Assembly (NCBI GenBank): GCA_028688015.1
Contig: JAQTZB010000001.1
Location: 537,663 to 601,662 of the forward strand
Source of the DNA: Elusimicrobiales bacterium
Lineage (GTDB): Bacteria; Elusimicrobiota; Elusimicrobia; Elusimicrobiales; UBA9959
Reading direction: 5' to 3'
DNA: 64,000 nt
Position 1 is the stretch's first letter; each line of letters begins with the position of its first letter. The notes under the pieces are model-generated. The model was not told where the DNA came from, ran no database searches, and saw nothing but the letters and a program-made list of their open reading frames with translations. The translations under genes and the position numbers were made by a program. Shown piece by piece: positions 53,056-59,396 of this stretch.

Positions 53056-53688
53056 TCACTCCTTCGACTTGTTCTTGCGGGCGAAATACGCGACCTTCTC
53101 TATGGACAGGGTTATGTCGAGCTGCTCCAGGAAGATGCCGGGCGGCACCTTGAGCTGCACCGGGGCGAAGTTAACGATGCCCCGCACGCCGGCGCGCACC
53201 AGCGCGTCGGCCGCCTCCTGGGCGGTGGAGGCGGGCACCGTGATGATGCCCACCGCCGCCTTCTCCCGCGCCACGGTCTTTTCCAGCTGGCCTATATGGT
53301 GAACCTGGCAGCCGGAGTAGACCCGGTTGACCTTCTCCGGGTCCTGGTCGAACGCCGCCACGATGCTGAGGTTGGGCCTGCGCTTGAGGAAGTAGGAAAG
53401 TATGGCCTTGCCGAGGTTGCCCACCCCCACCAGCACCATCTTGGTCAGCGACGAGGATTCCAGGTGCGCGTAGAGCTCGGCCATGAACTCCTTGATGGGG
53501 TAGCCCCGCTGGGGGGTGCCCTTCAGCCTGAAGTTCATGAGGTCGCGCCGGACCTGCTCCGGCGAAACCCCCACCGCGGCCGCCAGTTCGTGAGAGAAGA
53601 CGTACTCGGAACCGGCTTCAAGCCTGTTGTGCAGGAACTGGCAGTAGCGGAAGAACCTCTCTACGGTGCGCTGGGGGATCCTTGTCAT
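53056..53688 (-). CDS. rex: Redox-sensing transcriptional repressor Rex
   Basis: The 210-residue protein has the Rex layout. The N-terminal winged helix includes A-A-A-V-G-V-S-P-E-Q-V-R-R-D-L near residue 45. A Rossmann NAD(H) domain carries V-G-V-G-N-L-G-K-A-I at about 87-96. A C-terminal swapped helix completes it. Rex releases DNA when NADH rises. The gene lies second in the hydrogenase operon, between a response regulator and hydC. The 8-4-8 palindrome just downstream of the operon promoter is the natural candidate for its operator, so the operon would be autoregulated. Confidence 0.93.
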   Translation of the reverse strand: MTRIPQRTVERFFRYCQFLHNRLEAGSEYVFSHELAAAVGVSPEQVRRDLMNFRLKGTPQRGYPIKEFMAELYAHLESSSLTKMVLVGVGNLGKAILSYFLKRRPNLSIVAAFDQDPEKVNRVYSGCQVHHIGQLEKTVAREKAAVGIITVPASTAQEAADALVRAGVRGIVNFAPVQLKVPPGIFLEQLDITLSIEKVAYFARKNKSKE

Positions 53689-53696
53689 AGTGCTCC

Positions 53697-54113
53697 TTAC
53701 CTGGTGCGGCCTTCAACGTTGACCTGGTCTTTCTTCAGGGCCAGCAGCTCTTTGACCTTGGCCAGGAACTCCTTGGGTTTTATGGGCTTTTCCATAAATG
53801 CGTCCACGGGCAGGAACTCGCCGTCTTTTTCCCCGAACTTCTGGGGCGAGGTCTCGTTGACCGAGGTGAGCATCATGATCGGGACGTACTTGAGGGCCTC
53901 GGCGCGGCGGAGCTTCTGCGCGGTGGCGAAGCCTTCTGTCGAGTCGTCCATCATGACATCGAGGACTATCAGCGCGGGCTTCTCCTTGGAGGCCTTTTCG
54001 AACCCCTCTTTGCCGTTGGTCGCCGTCACAACGGTGTGGCCGACCCCCTGCAGCACCACTTCGCAGGTGTCCAGGATGTCCTTGTCGTCGTCTATGCAGA
54101 GTATCTTTGCCAT
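53697..54113 (-). CDS. Response regulator at the head of the hydrogenase operon
   Basis: The 138-residue protein is a single receiver domain. The acidic pocket is D-D-D near residue 8, the phospho-acceptor is in L-D-V-M-M near 51, the switch is M-L-T-S, and K-P follows near 105. No output domain is present. It is the first gene of the operon, with a strong GGAGGA ribosome-binding site seven bases before the ATG and a leader of about 85 bases. It may receive phosphate from the sensor hydrogenase encoded six genes downstream. Its position ahead of rex hints at regulation of the operon itself. Confidence 0.85.
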   Translation of the reverse strand: MAKILCIDDDKDILDTCEVVLQGVGHTVVTATNGKEGFEKASKEKPALIVLDVMMDDSTEGFATAQKLRRAEALKYVPIMMLTSVNETSPQKFGEKDGEFLPVDAFMEKPIKPKEFLAKVKELLALKKDQVNVEGRTR

Positions 54114-54144
54114 ACTTTCCTCCGGTTGCCTATCGTTCAGAATG

Positions 54145-54167
54145 TAACGATGGTAGCCGCATCGTTA
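54145..54167. promoter_or_regulatory. Inverted repeat TAACGATG-N7-CATCGTTA
   Basis: Perfect 8-bp arms (54145-54152 and 54160-54167) lie within the leader of the hydrogenase operon, just downstream of the 8-4-8 palindrome. Its core resembles that palindrome but has wider spacing. It may be a second, weaker operator. Confidence 0.55.
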
Positions 54168-54173
54168 TTTAAT

Positions 54174-54193
54174 AACGTTAATCTATTAACGTT
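54174..54193. promoter_or_regulatory. Candidate Rex operator, perfect 8-4-8 palindrome
   Basis: The sequence is AACGTTAA-TCTA-TTAACGTT. Its GTTAA-N4-TTAAC core matches the spacing of known Rex sites, whose classical form is TTGTGAA-N4-TTCACAA. It begins about six bases after the predicted start site, where a bound repressor would block initiation or early elongation. Confidence 0.65.
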
Positions 54194-54205
54194 GACTACA
54201 GAAAT

Positions 54206-54234
54206 AGTATACGTCATCGTTTTAGTTTTGTCAA
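54206..54234 (-). promoter_or_regulatory. Sigma-70-type promoter of the hydrogenase operon
   Basis: On the minus strand a perfect TTGACA (54229-54234) is followed after exactly 17 bases by TATACT (54206-54211). This is the best promoter match in the window. It points at the response regulator-rex-hyd operon, with a predicted start near 54199. Confidence 0.8.
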
Positions 54235-54318
54235 TACCTATTTAAATCAACTCTGTTCACGTCGGGATAGCAACGTTACCACCGCGTTACGCTTTAAAGG
54301 CTACGCGTAAAATACCAG

Positions 54319-54364
54319 CGTTACATACTAGTACGGCCGCGTTATCGCGTAACAGTATGTAACG
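54319..54364. repeat. 11-bp inverted repeat CGTTACATACT/AGTATGTAACG
   Basis: Perfect 11-bp arms (54319-54329 and 54354-54364) are separated by 24 bases that themselves contain GCGTTATCGCGTAAC. The site lies about 90-130 bases upstream of the -35 box, a place where activators or looping repressors bind. Confidence 0.6.
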
Positions 54365-54409
54365 GTGCCCGCATGGGTATTGTTGGCCGGGACTTCCCCT
54401 TCCGCGCGT

Positions 54410-54508
54410 CCCTGGCAGGCCCCCTGTGAGCGATTTTAGCGGGCCTCTTCGGCCGCGCACGCTTCTGAGCGAACAGGGGGCCTGCCAGGGGCCTTTGGTG
54501 AGGCCCCT
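54410..54508. repeat. Inverted-repeat element C with adjoining hairpin
   Basis: Perfect 18-bp arms (54410-54427 and 54473-54490) enclose 45 bases. The right arm overlaps a second perfect 8-bp hairpin (54487-54494 with 54501-54508). It lies 34 bases after the dioxygenase stop. On the minus strand no T-run follows, so a simple terminator is unlikely. Its build is like elements A and B at 11892-12182. Confidence 0.65.
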
Positions 54509-54541
54509 GCTTGATTTTTGTTGCTGAGAAGGATGGGCTGC

Positions 54542-55309
54542 TTAACCGAAAAGGACCGCGCGCATGGAGAGGGTGGCGTGGTGGTAGCCTTCGTAGGGGT
54601 AGGAGGCCTTGTCCTCAAGGCCGGCCCCCAACGCCGCGAGGAAGGGCCAGTAATGGTCGGGGGTGGGCACGGCCAGCCTCCCCCCCGGCAGCGCGGCGTA
54701 ATCCGCCAGGTCCGCCCTGCGCCCTTTATCTATATATTCCTTTACCTTCAGGTCGAAATCCAGGTTCCACTGCACCGGCGGGCCGTCCTGCTCGGGCGAC
54801 ATCAGCGCCAGGTTGTGCACTATGTTGCCGCTGCCCGCTATCAGCACGCCCTGATCGCGCAGCGCTGACAGCCGGCGTCCCAGCGCGTAATGAAAACTGC
54901 CGGGCGCAGCGTAATCCACGCTGAGCTGGAACACCGGGACATCCGCTTCGGGATATAACATGCGCAGCACGGTCCAGGCGCCGTGATCCAGCCCCCTGCC
55001 TTCGATGGCCGGCGCCGGCGTCAGCAGGGCCGCCGCGGCCCGGGCCTTGTCGAGGGCCGGTGGCGGTGCGTAGGTTATGCGGTAAAGCTCGTCGGGGAAG
55101 CCGTGGAAGTCGTGGATGGTCTCGAACGGGGCGCTCCCGTTGAGCCGGAGTTCCCCTTCTGTCAGCCAGTGGGCCGAGACGCACAGGATAGCCTCCGGGC
55201 GCGGCAGGCTTTCGCCCAGCGCCGCCATGGCCCTCGTGAAAGGGTTGTCCAGGGCAGCGTTCATCGGCGACCCGTGGCCGATGAAGAGCACCGGAAGTTT
55301 CTTCTTCAT
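54542..55309 (-). CDS. LigB-family extradiol dioxygenase (YgiD-like)
   Basis: The 255-residue protein matches the DODA/YgiD group of class III extradiol dioxygenases. The N-terminal F-I-G-H-G-S-P-M-N-A holds a metal histidine (His12). Further blocks are V-S-A-H-W near residue 46, L-D-H-G-A-W-T-V-L near 108 and G-S-G-N-I-V-H-N-L near 160. E. coli YgiD opens the ring of 4,5-DOPA using Fe or Zn and O2. In an anaerobe the true substrate or need for O2 is unclear. Its start shares one base with the stop of the TIGR03545-like gene. Confidence 0.82.
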   Translation of the reverse strand: MKKKLPVLFIGHGSPMNAALDNPFTRAMAALGESLPRPEAILCVSAHWLTEGELRLNGSAPFETIHDFHGFPDELYRITYAPPPALDKARAAAALLTPAPAIEGRGLDHGAWTVLRMLYPEADVPVFQLSVDYAAPGSFHYALGRRLSALRDQGVLIAGSGNIVHNLALMSPEQDGPPVQWNLDFDLKVKEYIDKGRRADLADYAALPGGRLAVPTPDHYWPFLAALGAGLEDKASYPYEGYHHATLSMRAVLFG

Positions 55310-57081
55310 TAAATTTTGAACTTGGGGAGCTTCACCTTGCCGGGCAGCACGGACTGCTTCAGCTTCTGCTCCAGGTCGCCGGCGAAGCCGCCTACCGACT
55401 TCTCGCCCATGCCCAGCTTCTCTCTGATCTTGGCTTCGTTGGAGGCGGTCAGCTTGTCGAGCTTGTTTTTATAGGGCTCCAGCGCGGCGTCCACCTTTTT
55501 GGCGGCCTCGTCCTGGGCCTTCTTCACCTCGGCGCCCAGCGCCTTGGAGAAGCCCGCCGACAGAGCGCCGGCCAGGTCGGTATCGACGGAGAACTTCGGC
55601 GCCTTGAGGGTGCCGCCGATATCCGTCCAGAGCGAAGCGGACTTCAGGGAATCGAAAGCCCCCAGCAGGGCGCTCCTGACCTGCGGCGTCTTTACCGCGT
55701 CTGCCTTGGGCGAGAAAGAGGCCCCTGCGACGTTGAAGACCGCCTTGCCGGAGAGGTTCCCCCCCCGCACTTCCGCTTTGCCGTCGAAATTGCCGGTGCC
55801 CTTGATATCCACCAGGAAAGAATTCTCGGACCCGAGGCGCAGGTCTTTGACGGCCATGCCGGTATAGGTCAGCAGCGCGCGGGCCGCCAGCGCGTCGCCG
55901 GTGGCGTCCACCAGGGCGTTGGCCTGCAGCGATCGGGCTCCCTTGGCGCCCTTGATATCGGCCACCAGCGGCTTGCCGTAGATCTTGGGCTGGGTAGTGA
56001 TGCCCTCGATGCGGCCGGAGTAGTCCAGGGGCTCTCCGAGGTCCAGTTCGCCGGAGACTTCCAGCTCGCGGATAAGGAACGAGGGCCAGGCCTTTTCTTT
56101 CGGGAAATGCACGACGCGGCCGCGCGCCGACTCGGCGGCCAGCGTCTTGGCGCTGGCGCTCTGGGGCATATAGCGGCGGGCGATGGCCAGCCATTTCATG
56201 GCCTTCTCGGTCTTGGAGGCGATGGCGGGGCCCGCCAGCATCCGGGCCAGCGAGGCCTTGTCCAGCGACGGCAGCTTCAGCCGGGCCAGGACGCCGGCGG
56301 TGTCCCTTCTGCGGGCCTCTTCAAGGGCCTTCATCGCAGACCTGGCCTCGTCGAGGGCCTTCTGCACCTCTTCCTTATCTTTCTTGAAATCGGCGGTGAG
56401 CTTCTTCAGTTCCTTGCCGGCGGCGGCGTAATCTTTGGCCTGCTTGGCGATATTGCTCTCGCCCTTGGCCTTCTCGTAATCGGCTTTCAGCGCGTCCATG
56501 CGGGCCTGGTAGCGGGCGACGTCGGCCTGCTCGAAGAGCTTCTTGTAATCTTCCTCGTACTTGCGCTCCAGCTCCTTCGCCAGTTTAATCGACTCCAGCG
56601 AGTCCGGCTCCACCTTGTACGAGTCCACGGCGCCGCTCTTGACGTCGGCGGCGCGGTCCAGGGCGAAGTTCCTGGAGGTATCCTGCACCTCTTTGGCGAA
56701 TTCGGAGGGCGGCTCCTCCTTGGCGAGCGGCAGGCGCGCGGAAGTCTTCCTGGGCGTGCCGAACTTCAGCCCGGCCAGCGCGGCGCGGTCTATAACGAAC
56801 TTCTTCTCCAGCAGCGGGCGGCCCTCCAGCCTGAACTCCAGCGAAGAGAATTCGCAAAGATTCGTGAACTCGGAGGCTGCGTCGCCCACCGCCAGGCCCT
56901 TCACGGACAGGGAGGGCGGCAGCACCGTGGTCCGCACCGACGCGATCTCGGTCCTGGCCTTGGCGCCTTTCTCTATGCCTTTGATCAGGCCCCACTTGAG
57001 CAGCGGGTCGAAGGCGAAGAAGAAGAAGGCCCAGACGAGGACTATCAGGGCAAGACGGGGAGCTATGTAGGACCAGCGCAT
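55309..57081 (-). CDS. TIGR03545-like membrane-anchored protein
   Basis: The 590-residue protein has one N-terminal membrane helix (about 8-26), then a soluble region. Residues about 150-270 form Lys/Glu/Ala-rich coiled coil. The C-terminal half is beta-rich (G-T-G-N-F-D-G-K-A-E-V-R-G-G-N-L-S-G-K-A-type repeats) and resembles AsmA/TamB-like proteins. I recall this pairing with a TIGR03546 protein in proteobacteria; its function is unknown. The short C-terminal end is basic (K-V-K-L-P-K-F-K-I). It is placed one base after the TIGR03546-like gene. Confidence 0.65.
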   Translation of the reverse strand: MRWSYIAPRLALIVLVWAFFFFAFDPLLKWGLIKGIEKGAKARTEIASVRTTVLPPSLSVKGLAVGDAASEFTNLCEFSSLEFRLEGRPLLEKKFVIDRAALAGLKFGTPRKTSARLPLAKEEPPSEFAKEVQDTSRNFALDRAADVKSGAVDSYKVEPDSLESIKLAKELERKYEEDYKKLFEQADVARYQARMDALKADYEKAKGESNIAKQAKDYAAAGKELKKLTADFKKDKEEVQKALDEARSAMKALEEARRRDTAGVLARLKLPSLDKASLARMLAGPAIASKTEKAMKWLAIARRYMPQSASAKTLAAESARGRVVHFPKEKAWPSFLIRELEVSGELDLGEPLDYSGRIEGITTQPKIYGKPLVADIKGAKGARSLQANALVDATGDALAARALLTYTGMAVKDLRLGSENSFLVDIKGTGNFDGKAEVRGGNLSGKAVFNVAGASFSPKADAVKTPQVRSALLGAFDSLKSASLWTDIGGTLKAPKFSVDTDLAGALSAGFSKALGAEVKKAQDEAAKKVDAALEPYKNKLDKLTASNEAKIREKLGMGEKSVGGFAGDLEQKLKQSVLPGKVKLPKFKI

Positions 57082-57082
57082 C

Positions 57083-57595
57083 TTACACCCCCCCTTTGAA
57101 GTACCAATCGAAGAGGAAGGAGGCCTTCAGCCCTTTTACGAATTTAGAGTTCATCACGCGCTCGCGGAACTTCTCGTTGTAGAAGATGCCGAAACGTCGC
57201 CCTGCGAAATACACCGGAACGAGCAGCGCGGCGCCCAGGAGCAGCCCGCCCAGCAGCACGGTGTTGTTGAAGCCGGTCCACGGCACTACGGGCATGTTGT
57301 AGAGGGCCGTCCAGAGCGGGGCCAGCGCGTCCGAAGTGAGCAGCGCGTAACCGACCGGGTCCGTAAGCCTGTCAAAGAGCGGGTTGACGAAAGAGACCAG
57401 GAACATGGCGATGAGGCCCATCGGGATATTCACCTTCAGCGCCATCAGCAGCACCAGCAGCAGCTGGGCGGTGAGGTTGGCCTTGGGGATGAGCCCGATG
57501 ACGAAGCCCAGGGCGATGCCCCACCCTATCTGCGACGGGTCTGTGTCCGAAGTGAGGCCCTTTATGAATTGTCTTAAAATGCTCAATGGGTTCAT
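57083..57595 (-). CDS. TIGR03546-like (DUF2062-type) membrane protein
   Basis: The 170-residue protein has about three membrane helices. The first is in I-G-W-G-I-A-L-G-F-V-I-G-L-I-P-K, which is the DUF2062-like pattern, and S-F-V-N-P-L-F-D-R-L is also conserved. It precedes the TIGR03545-like gene by one base, the same order known elsewhere. Function is unknown; the pair probably forms one envelope complex. The gene is divergent from mntP. Confidence 0.7.
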   Translation of the reverse strand: MNPLSILRQFIKGLTSDTDPSQIGWGIALGFVIGLIPKANLTAQLLLVLLMALKVNIPMGLIAMFLVSFVNPLFDRLTDPVGYALLTSDALAPLWTALYNMPVVPWTGFNNTVLLGGLLLGAALLVPVYFAGRRFGIFYNEKFRERVMNSKFVKGLKASFLFDWYFKGGV

Positions 57596-57649
57596 AACCT
57601 TAATATATAAAACATCCTCCCTTTCTTCAAGCCGCGGGCCGCGGATTGG

Positions 57650-57655
57650 TATAAT
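57650..57655 (+). promoter_or_regulatory. Candidate -10 box for a leaderless mntP mRNA
   Basis: TATAAT at 57650-57655 ends six bases before the ATG at 57662, and no ribosome-binding site intervenes. If used, transcription starts at the ATG. The 66-bp gap is too short for the Mn-sensing yybP-ykoY riboswitch. Confidence 0.45.
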
Positions 57656-57661
57656 TCAACT

Positions 57662-58237
57662 ATGCAAACCCCGGAACTCCTGTTGATCGCGCTCGGGCTC
57701 TCGATGGACGCCTTCGCCGTGGCGGTGGCCAGCGGCGCCACGATGAAGCGGCTCCATCTGCCCAACGCGCTGAAAATGGGGCTGTTCTTCGGCGGCTTTC
57801 AGGCCCTGATGCCCGTGCTGGGCTGGCTGGCGGGGCTGAGCCTCAAGGGCTTTATCTCCGGCGTGGACCACTGGATCGCCTTCGGCCTGCTGAGCGCCAT
57901 AGGCGGCAAGATGCTCTACGAGGCCTTCAAGATAAAGGAAGAGGAGGAGTGCGGCGGGACCAAGACCTGCCCCTTCGACACCGGCACGCTTACGGTACTG
58001 GCCATCGCCACCAGCATAGACGCGCTGGCGGTGGGCGTGACTTTCGCCGCGCTGGCCGTGTCCATCGTGACGCCGGTACTGGTGATAGGCGCCGTCACCT
58101 TCGCCATGTCGGTGGCCGGGGTGCGGCTGGGCTCTTCGGGCGGGCACTTCTTCGAGCACAAGATGGAGGCCGCGGGCGGCCTCATCCTGATCGCCATCGG
58201 CCTGAAGATCCTGGCCGGCCACCTCGGCCTGCTCTGA
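57662..58237 (+). CDS. mntP: Manganese efflux pump MntP
   Basis: The 191-residue protein has six membrane helices in two repeats. Each repeat has the family's aspartate: L-S-M-D-A-F-A-V-A near residue 16 and T-S-I-D-A-L-A-V-G near 120. The length agrees with E. coli MntP (188 residues). It exports Mn2+. A short cytoplasmic loop E-E-E-E-C-G-G-T-K-T-C lies between repeats and may bind metal. It converges with the GAF-protein gene, with only three bases between stops. Confidence 0.9.
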   Translation: MQTPELLLIALGLSMDAFAVAVASGATMKRLHLPNALKMGLFFGGFQALMPVLGWLAGLSLKGFISGVDHWIAFGLLSAIGGKMLYEAFKIKEEEECGGTKTCPFDTGTLTVLAIATSIDALAVGVTFAALAVSIVTPVLVIGAVTFAMSVAGVRLGSSGGHFFEHKMEAAGGLILIAIGLKILAGHLGLL

Positions 58238-58240
58238 CGC

Positions 58241-58933
58241 TTACTTGCCGTCTTTTTCCTTGAACCACTTCTCGTGGCCGTAGAGCTTCTGCATGCAGTC
58301 CTCGCAGAGGCCGTGCGTGAAACGGGCCTTGGAGTGGCTCTCCAGGTACACTTCCACCTTCTGCCAGAACCCCTTGTCGTCGCGGATCTTCTTGCACTGC
58401 GCGCAGATCGGGATCAGCCCCTGCAGGGCGCGCACTTCCTTGAGGGCTTCTTCCAGCTGCGTGTTCTTCAGGATCAGCGAGAGGTGGGCGCTCACGATCT
58501 CGCTGAATTCCTCCATCAGCTTGATGACCGGCCCCTTGAACTCGTTGGGCTTGCGGTCGAAGAGGCAGATGCTGCCGAAGATCTCGCCGTCCTGCTGCAG
58601 GATCGGCACGCCGGCGTAGGCGATATAACCGGCCTTGGCGCCGGCGCTGTCGCGCCAGAACTCGCTCTTGGTGGCGTCAGAAATGATCAGTTTGTCGCGG
58701 GCCTGGATCACCGCCGCGCAGTACATCTTCAGCCCGGGCTTGAGGGCGATCGTGGCCCCCTCGCTGAAGGGGCGGTCGGCCCCCTGGCTGGTGCCGATCA
58801 CGCGGATGGAGTCCTCCTCCAGTATGTTGATGGTGGCCGCCGGCACGCTGGCCACCTCGGCCAGCAGGTCGGCGATGTTCCGCCATTTCAGGATGGCTAT
58901 GTCGGGGATGCGGAGTTTGTGGATGTCAGCCAT
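58241..58933 (-). CDS. GAF-domain signalling protein with zinc-like C terminus
   Basis: The 230-residue protein has a GAF domain over about residues 15-165, a helix that looks like a coiled coil (L-K-N-T-Q-L-E-E-A-L-K-E-V), then a C-terminal cysteine motif (I-P-I-C-A-Q-C-K-K-I-R-D-D, later G-L-C-E-D-C). This C-terminal module is common at the end of bacterial receiver and PAS proteins and likely binds zinc. No enzymatic output is present. The gene is eight bases after a response-regulator gene and belongs to a signalling operon running from 64000. Confidence 0.78.
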   Translation of the reverse strand: MADIHKLRIPDIAILKWRNIADLLAEVASVPAATINILEEDSIRVIGTSQGADRPFSEGATIALKPGLKMYCAAVIQARDKLIISDATKSEFWRDSAGAKAGYIAYAGVPILQQDGEIFGSICLFDRKPNEFKGPVIKLMEEFSEIVSAHLSLILKNTQLEEALKEVRALQGLIPICAQCKKIRDDKGFWQKVEVYLESHSKARFTHGLCEDCMQKLYGHEKWFKEKDGK

Positions 58934-58941
58934 GTTGCCTC

Positions 58942-59385
58942 TCAGACGGGTAGTTTGGACACGGAAACCCAGTACATTTCGAATTTGCGGGCCAGCTCCA
59001 GGAACTCGTCGAGCGAGGCCGGCTTGGTAATATAGGAGGCGGCGCCGTTCTCGTAGCTGCGCAGGATATCCTCGTGGCGCGACGAGGTGGTCAGCATCAC
59101 CACCGGGATGGCCCGCAGCGAAGAGTCGGCCTTGAGCCGCCTCAGCAGCGCTATGCCGTCCATCAGCGGCAGCGTGATGTCCAGCAGGATTATCGACGGG
59201 CGCAGCGGCTTCTGGCCGGCGCGGGTGCCGGAAGCCGACAACAGGTCCAGCGCCTCCTGGCCGTCGCGGGCCACGTGCACCGCCGAGATGAACTTGAATT
59301 CTTTAAAGGCCCGCTGGGCTATCAGGACGTCGTCCTCGTTGTCCTCCACCAGCAGCACGCTGAGTTTTTCGTTTGCGTTCGTCAT
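58942..59385 (-). CDS. Response regulator (Rcp1-like receiver)
   Basis: The 147-residue protein is a stand-alone receiver with E-D-N-E-D-D near residue 15, phospho-acceptor in L-L-D-I-T-L-P and K-P near 122. The long insert between strands is typical of Rcp1-like receivers paired with phytochrome-type kinases. The ATG at 59385 is preferred because GGGAGGA lies just before it; a GTG five codons earlier is less likely. It is 11 bases from the histidine kinase stop and is probably its partner. Confidence 0.82.
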   Translation of the reverse strand: MTNANEKLSVLLVEDNEDDVLIAQRAFKEFKFISAVHVARDGQEALDLLSASGTRAGQKPLRPSIILLDITLPLMDGIALLRRLKADSSLRAIPVVMLTTSSRHEDILRSYENGAASYITKPASLDEFLELARKFEMYWVSVSKLPV

Positions 59386-59396
59386 CGTTCCTCCCG

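Larger units (their letters stand above)
54131..54364. promoter_or_regulatory. Cluster of CGTTA/TAACG motifs upstream of the hydrogenase operon
   Basis: About a dozen copies of the pentamer CGTTA or its complement TAACG occur in some 230 bases, several arranged as inverted pairs. The rest of the window is much more GC-rich and lacks such a cluster. It spans both sides of the promoter and suggests repeated binding by one or more regulators. Confidence 0.65.

Noticed and set aside
54410-54508. A plain terminator for the dioxygenase gene
   Set aside because: The arms are long and palindromic, and no T-run follows on the minus strand.
57596-57661. A yybP-ykoY manganese riboswitch before mntP
   Set aside because: The gap is 66 bp, shorter than that riboswitch, and none of its conserved loops are visible.
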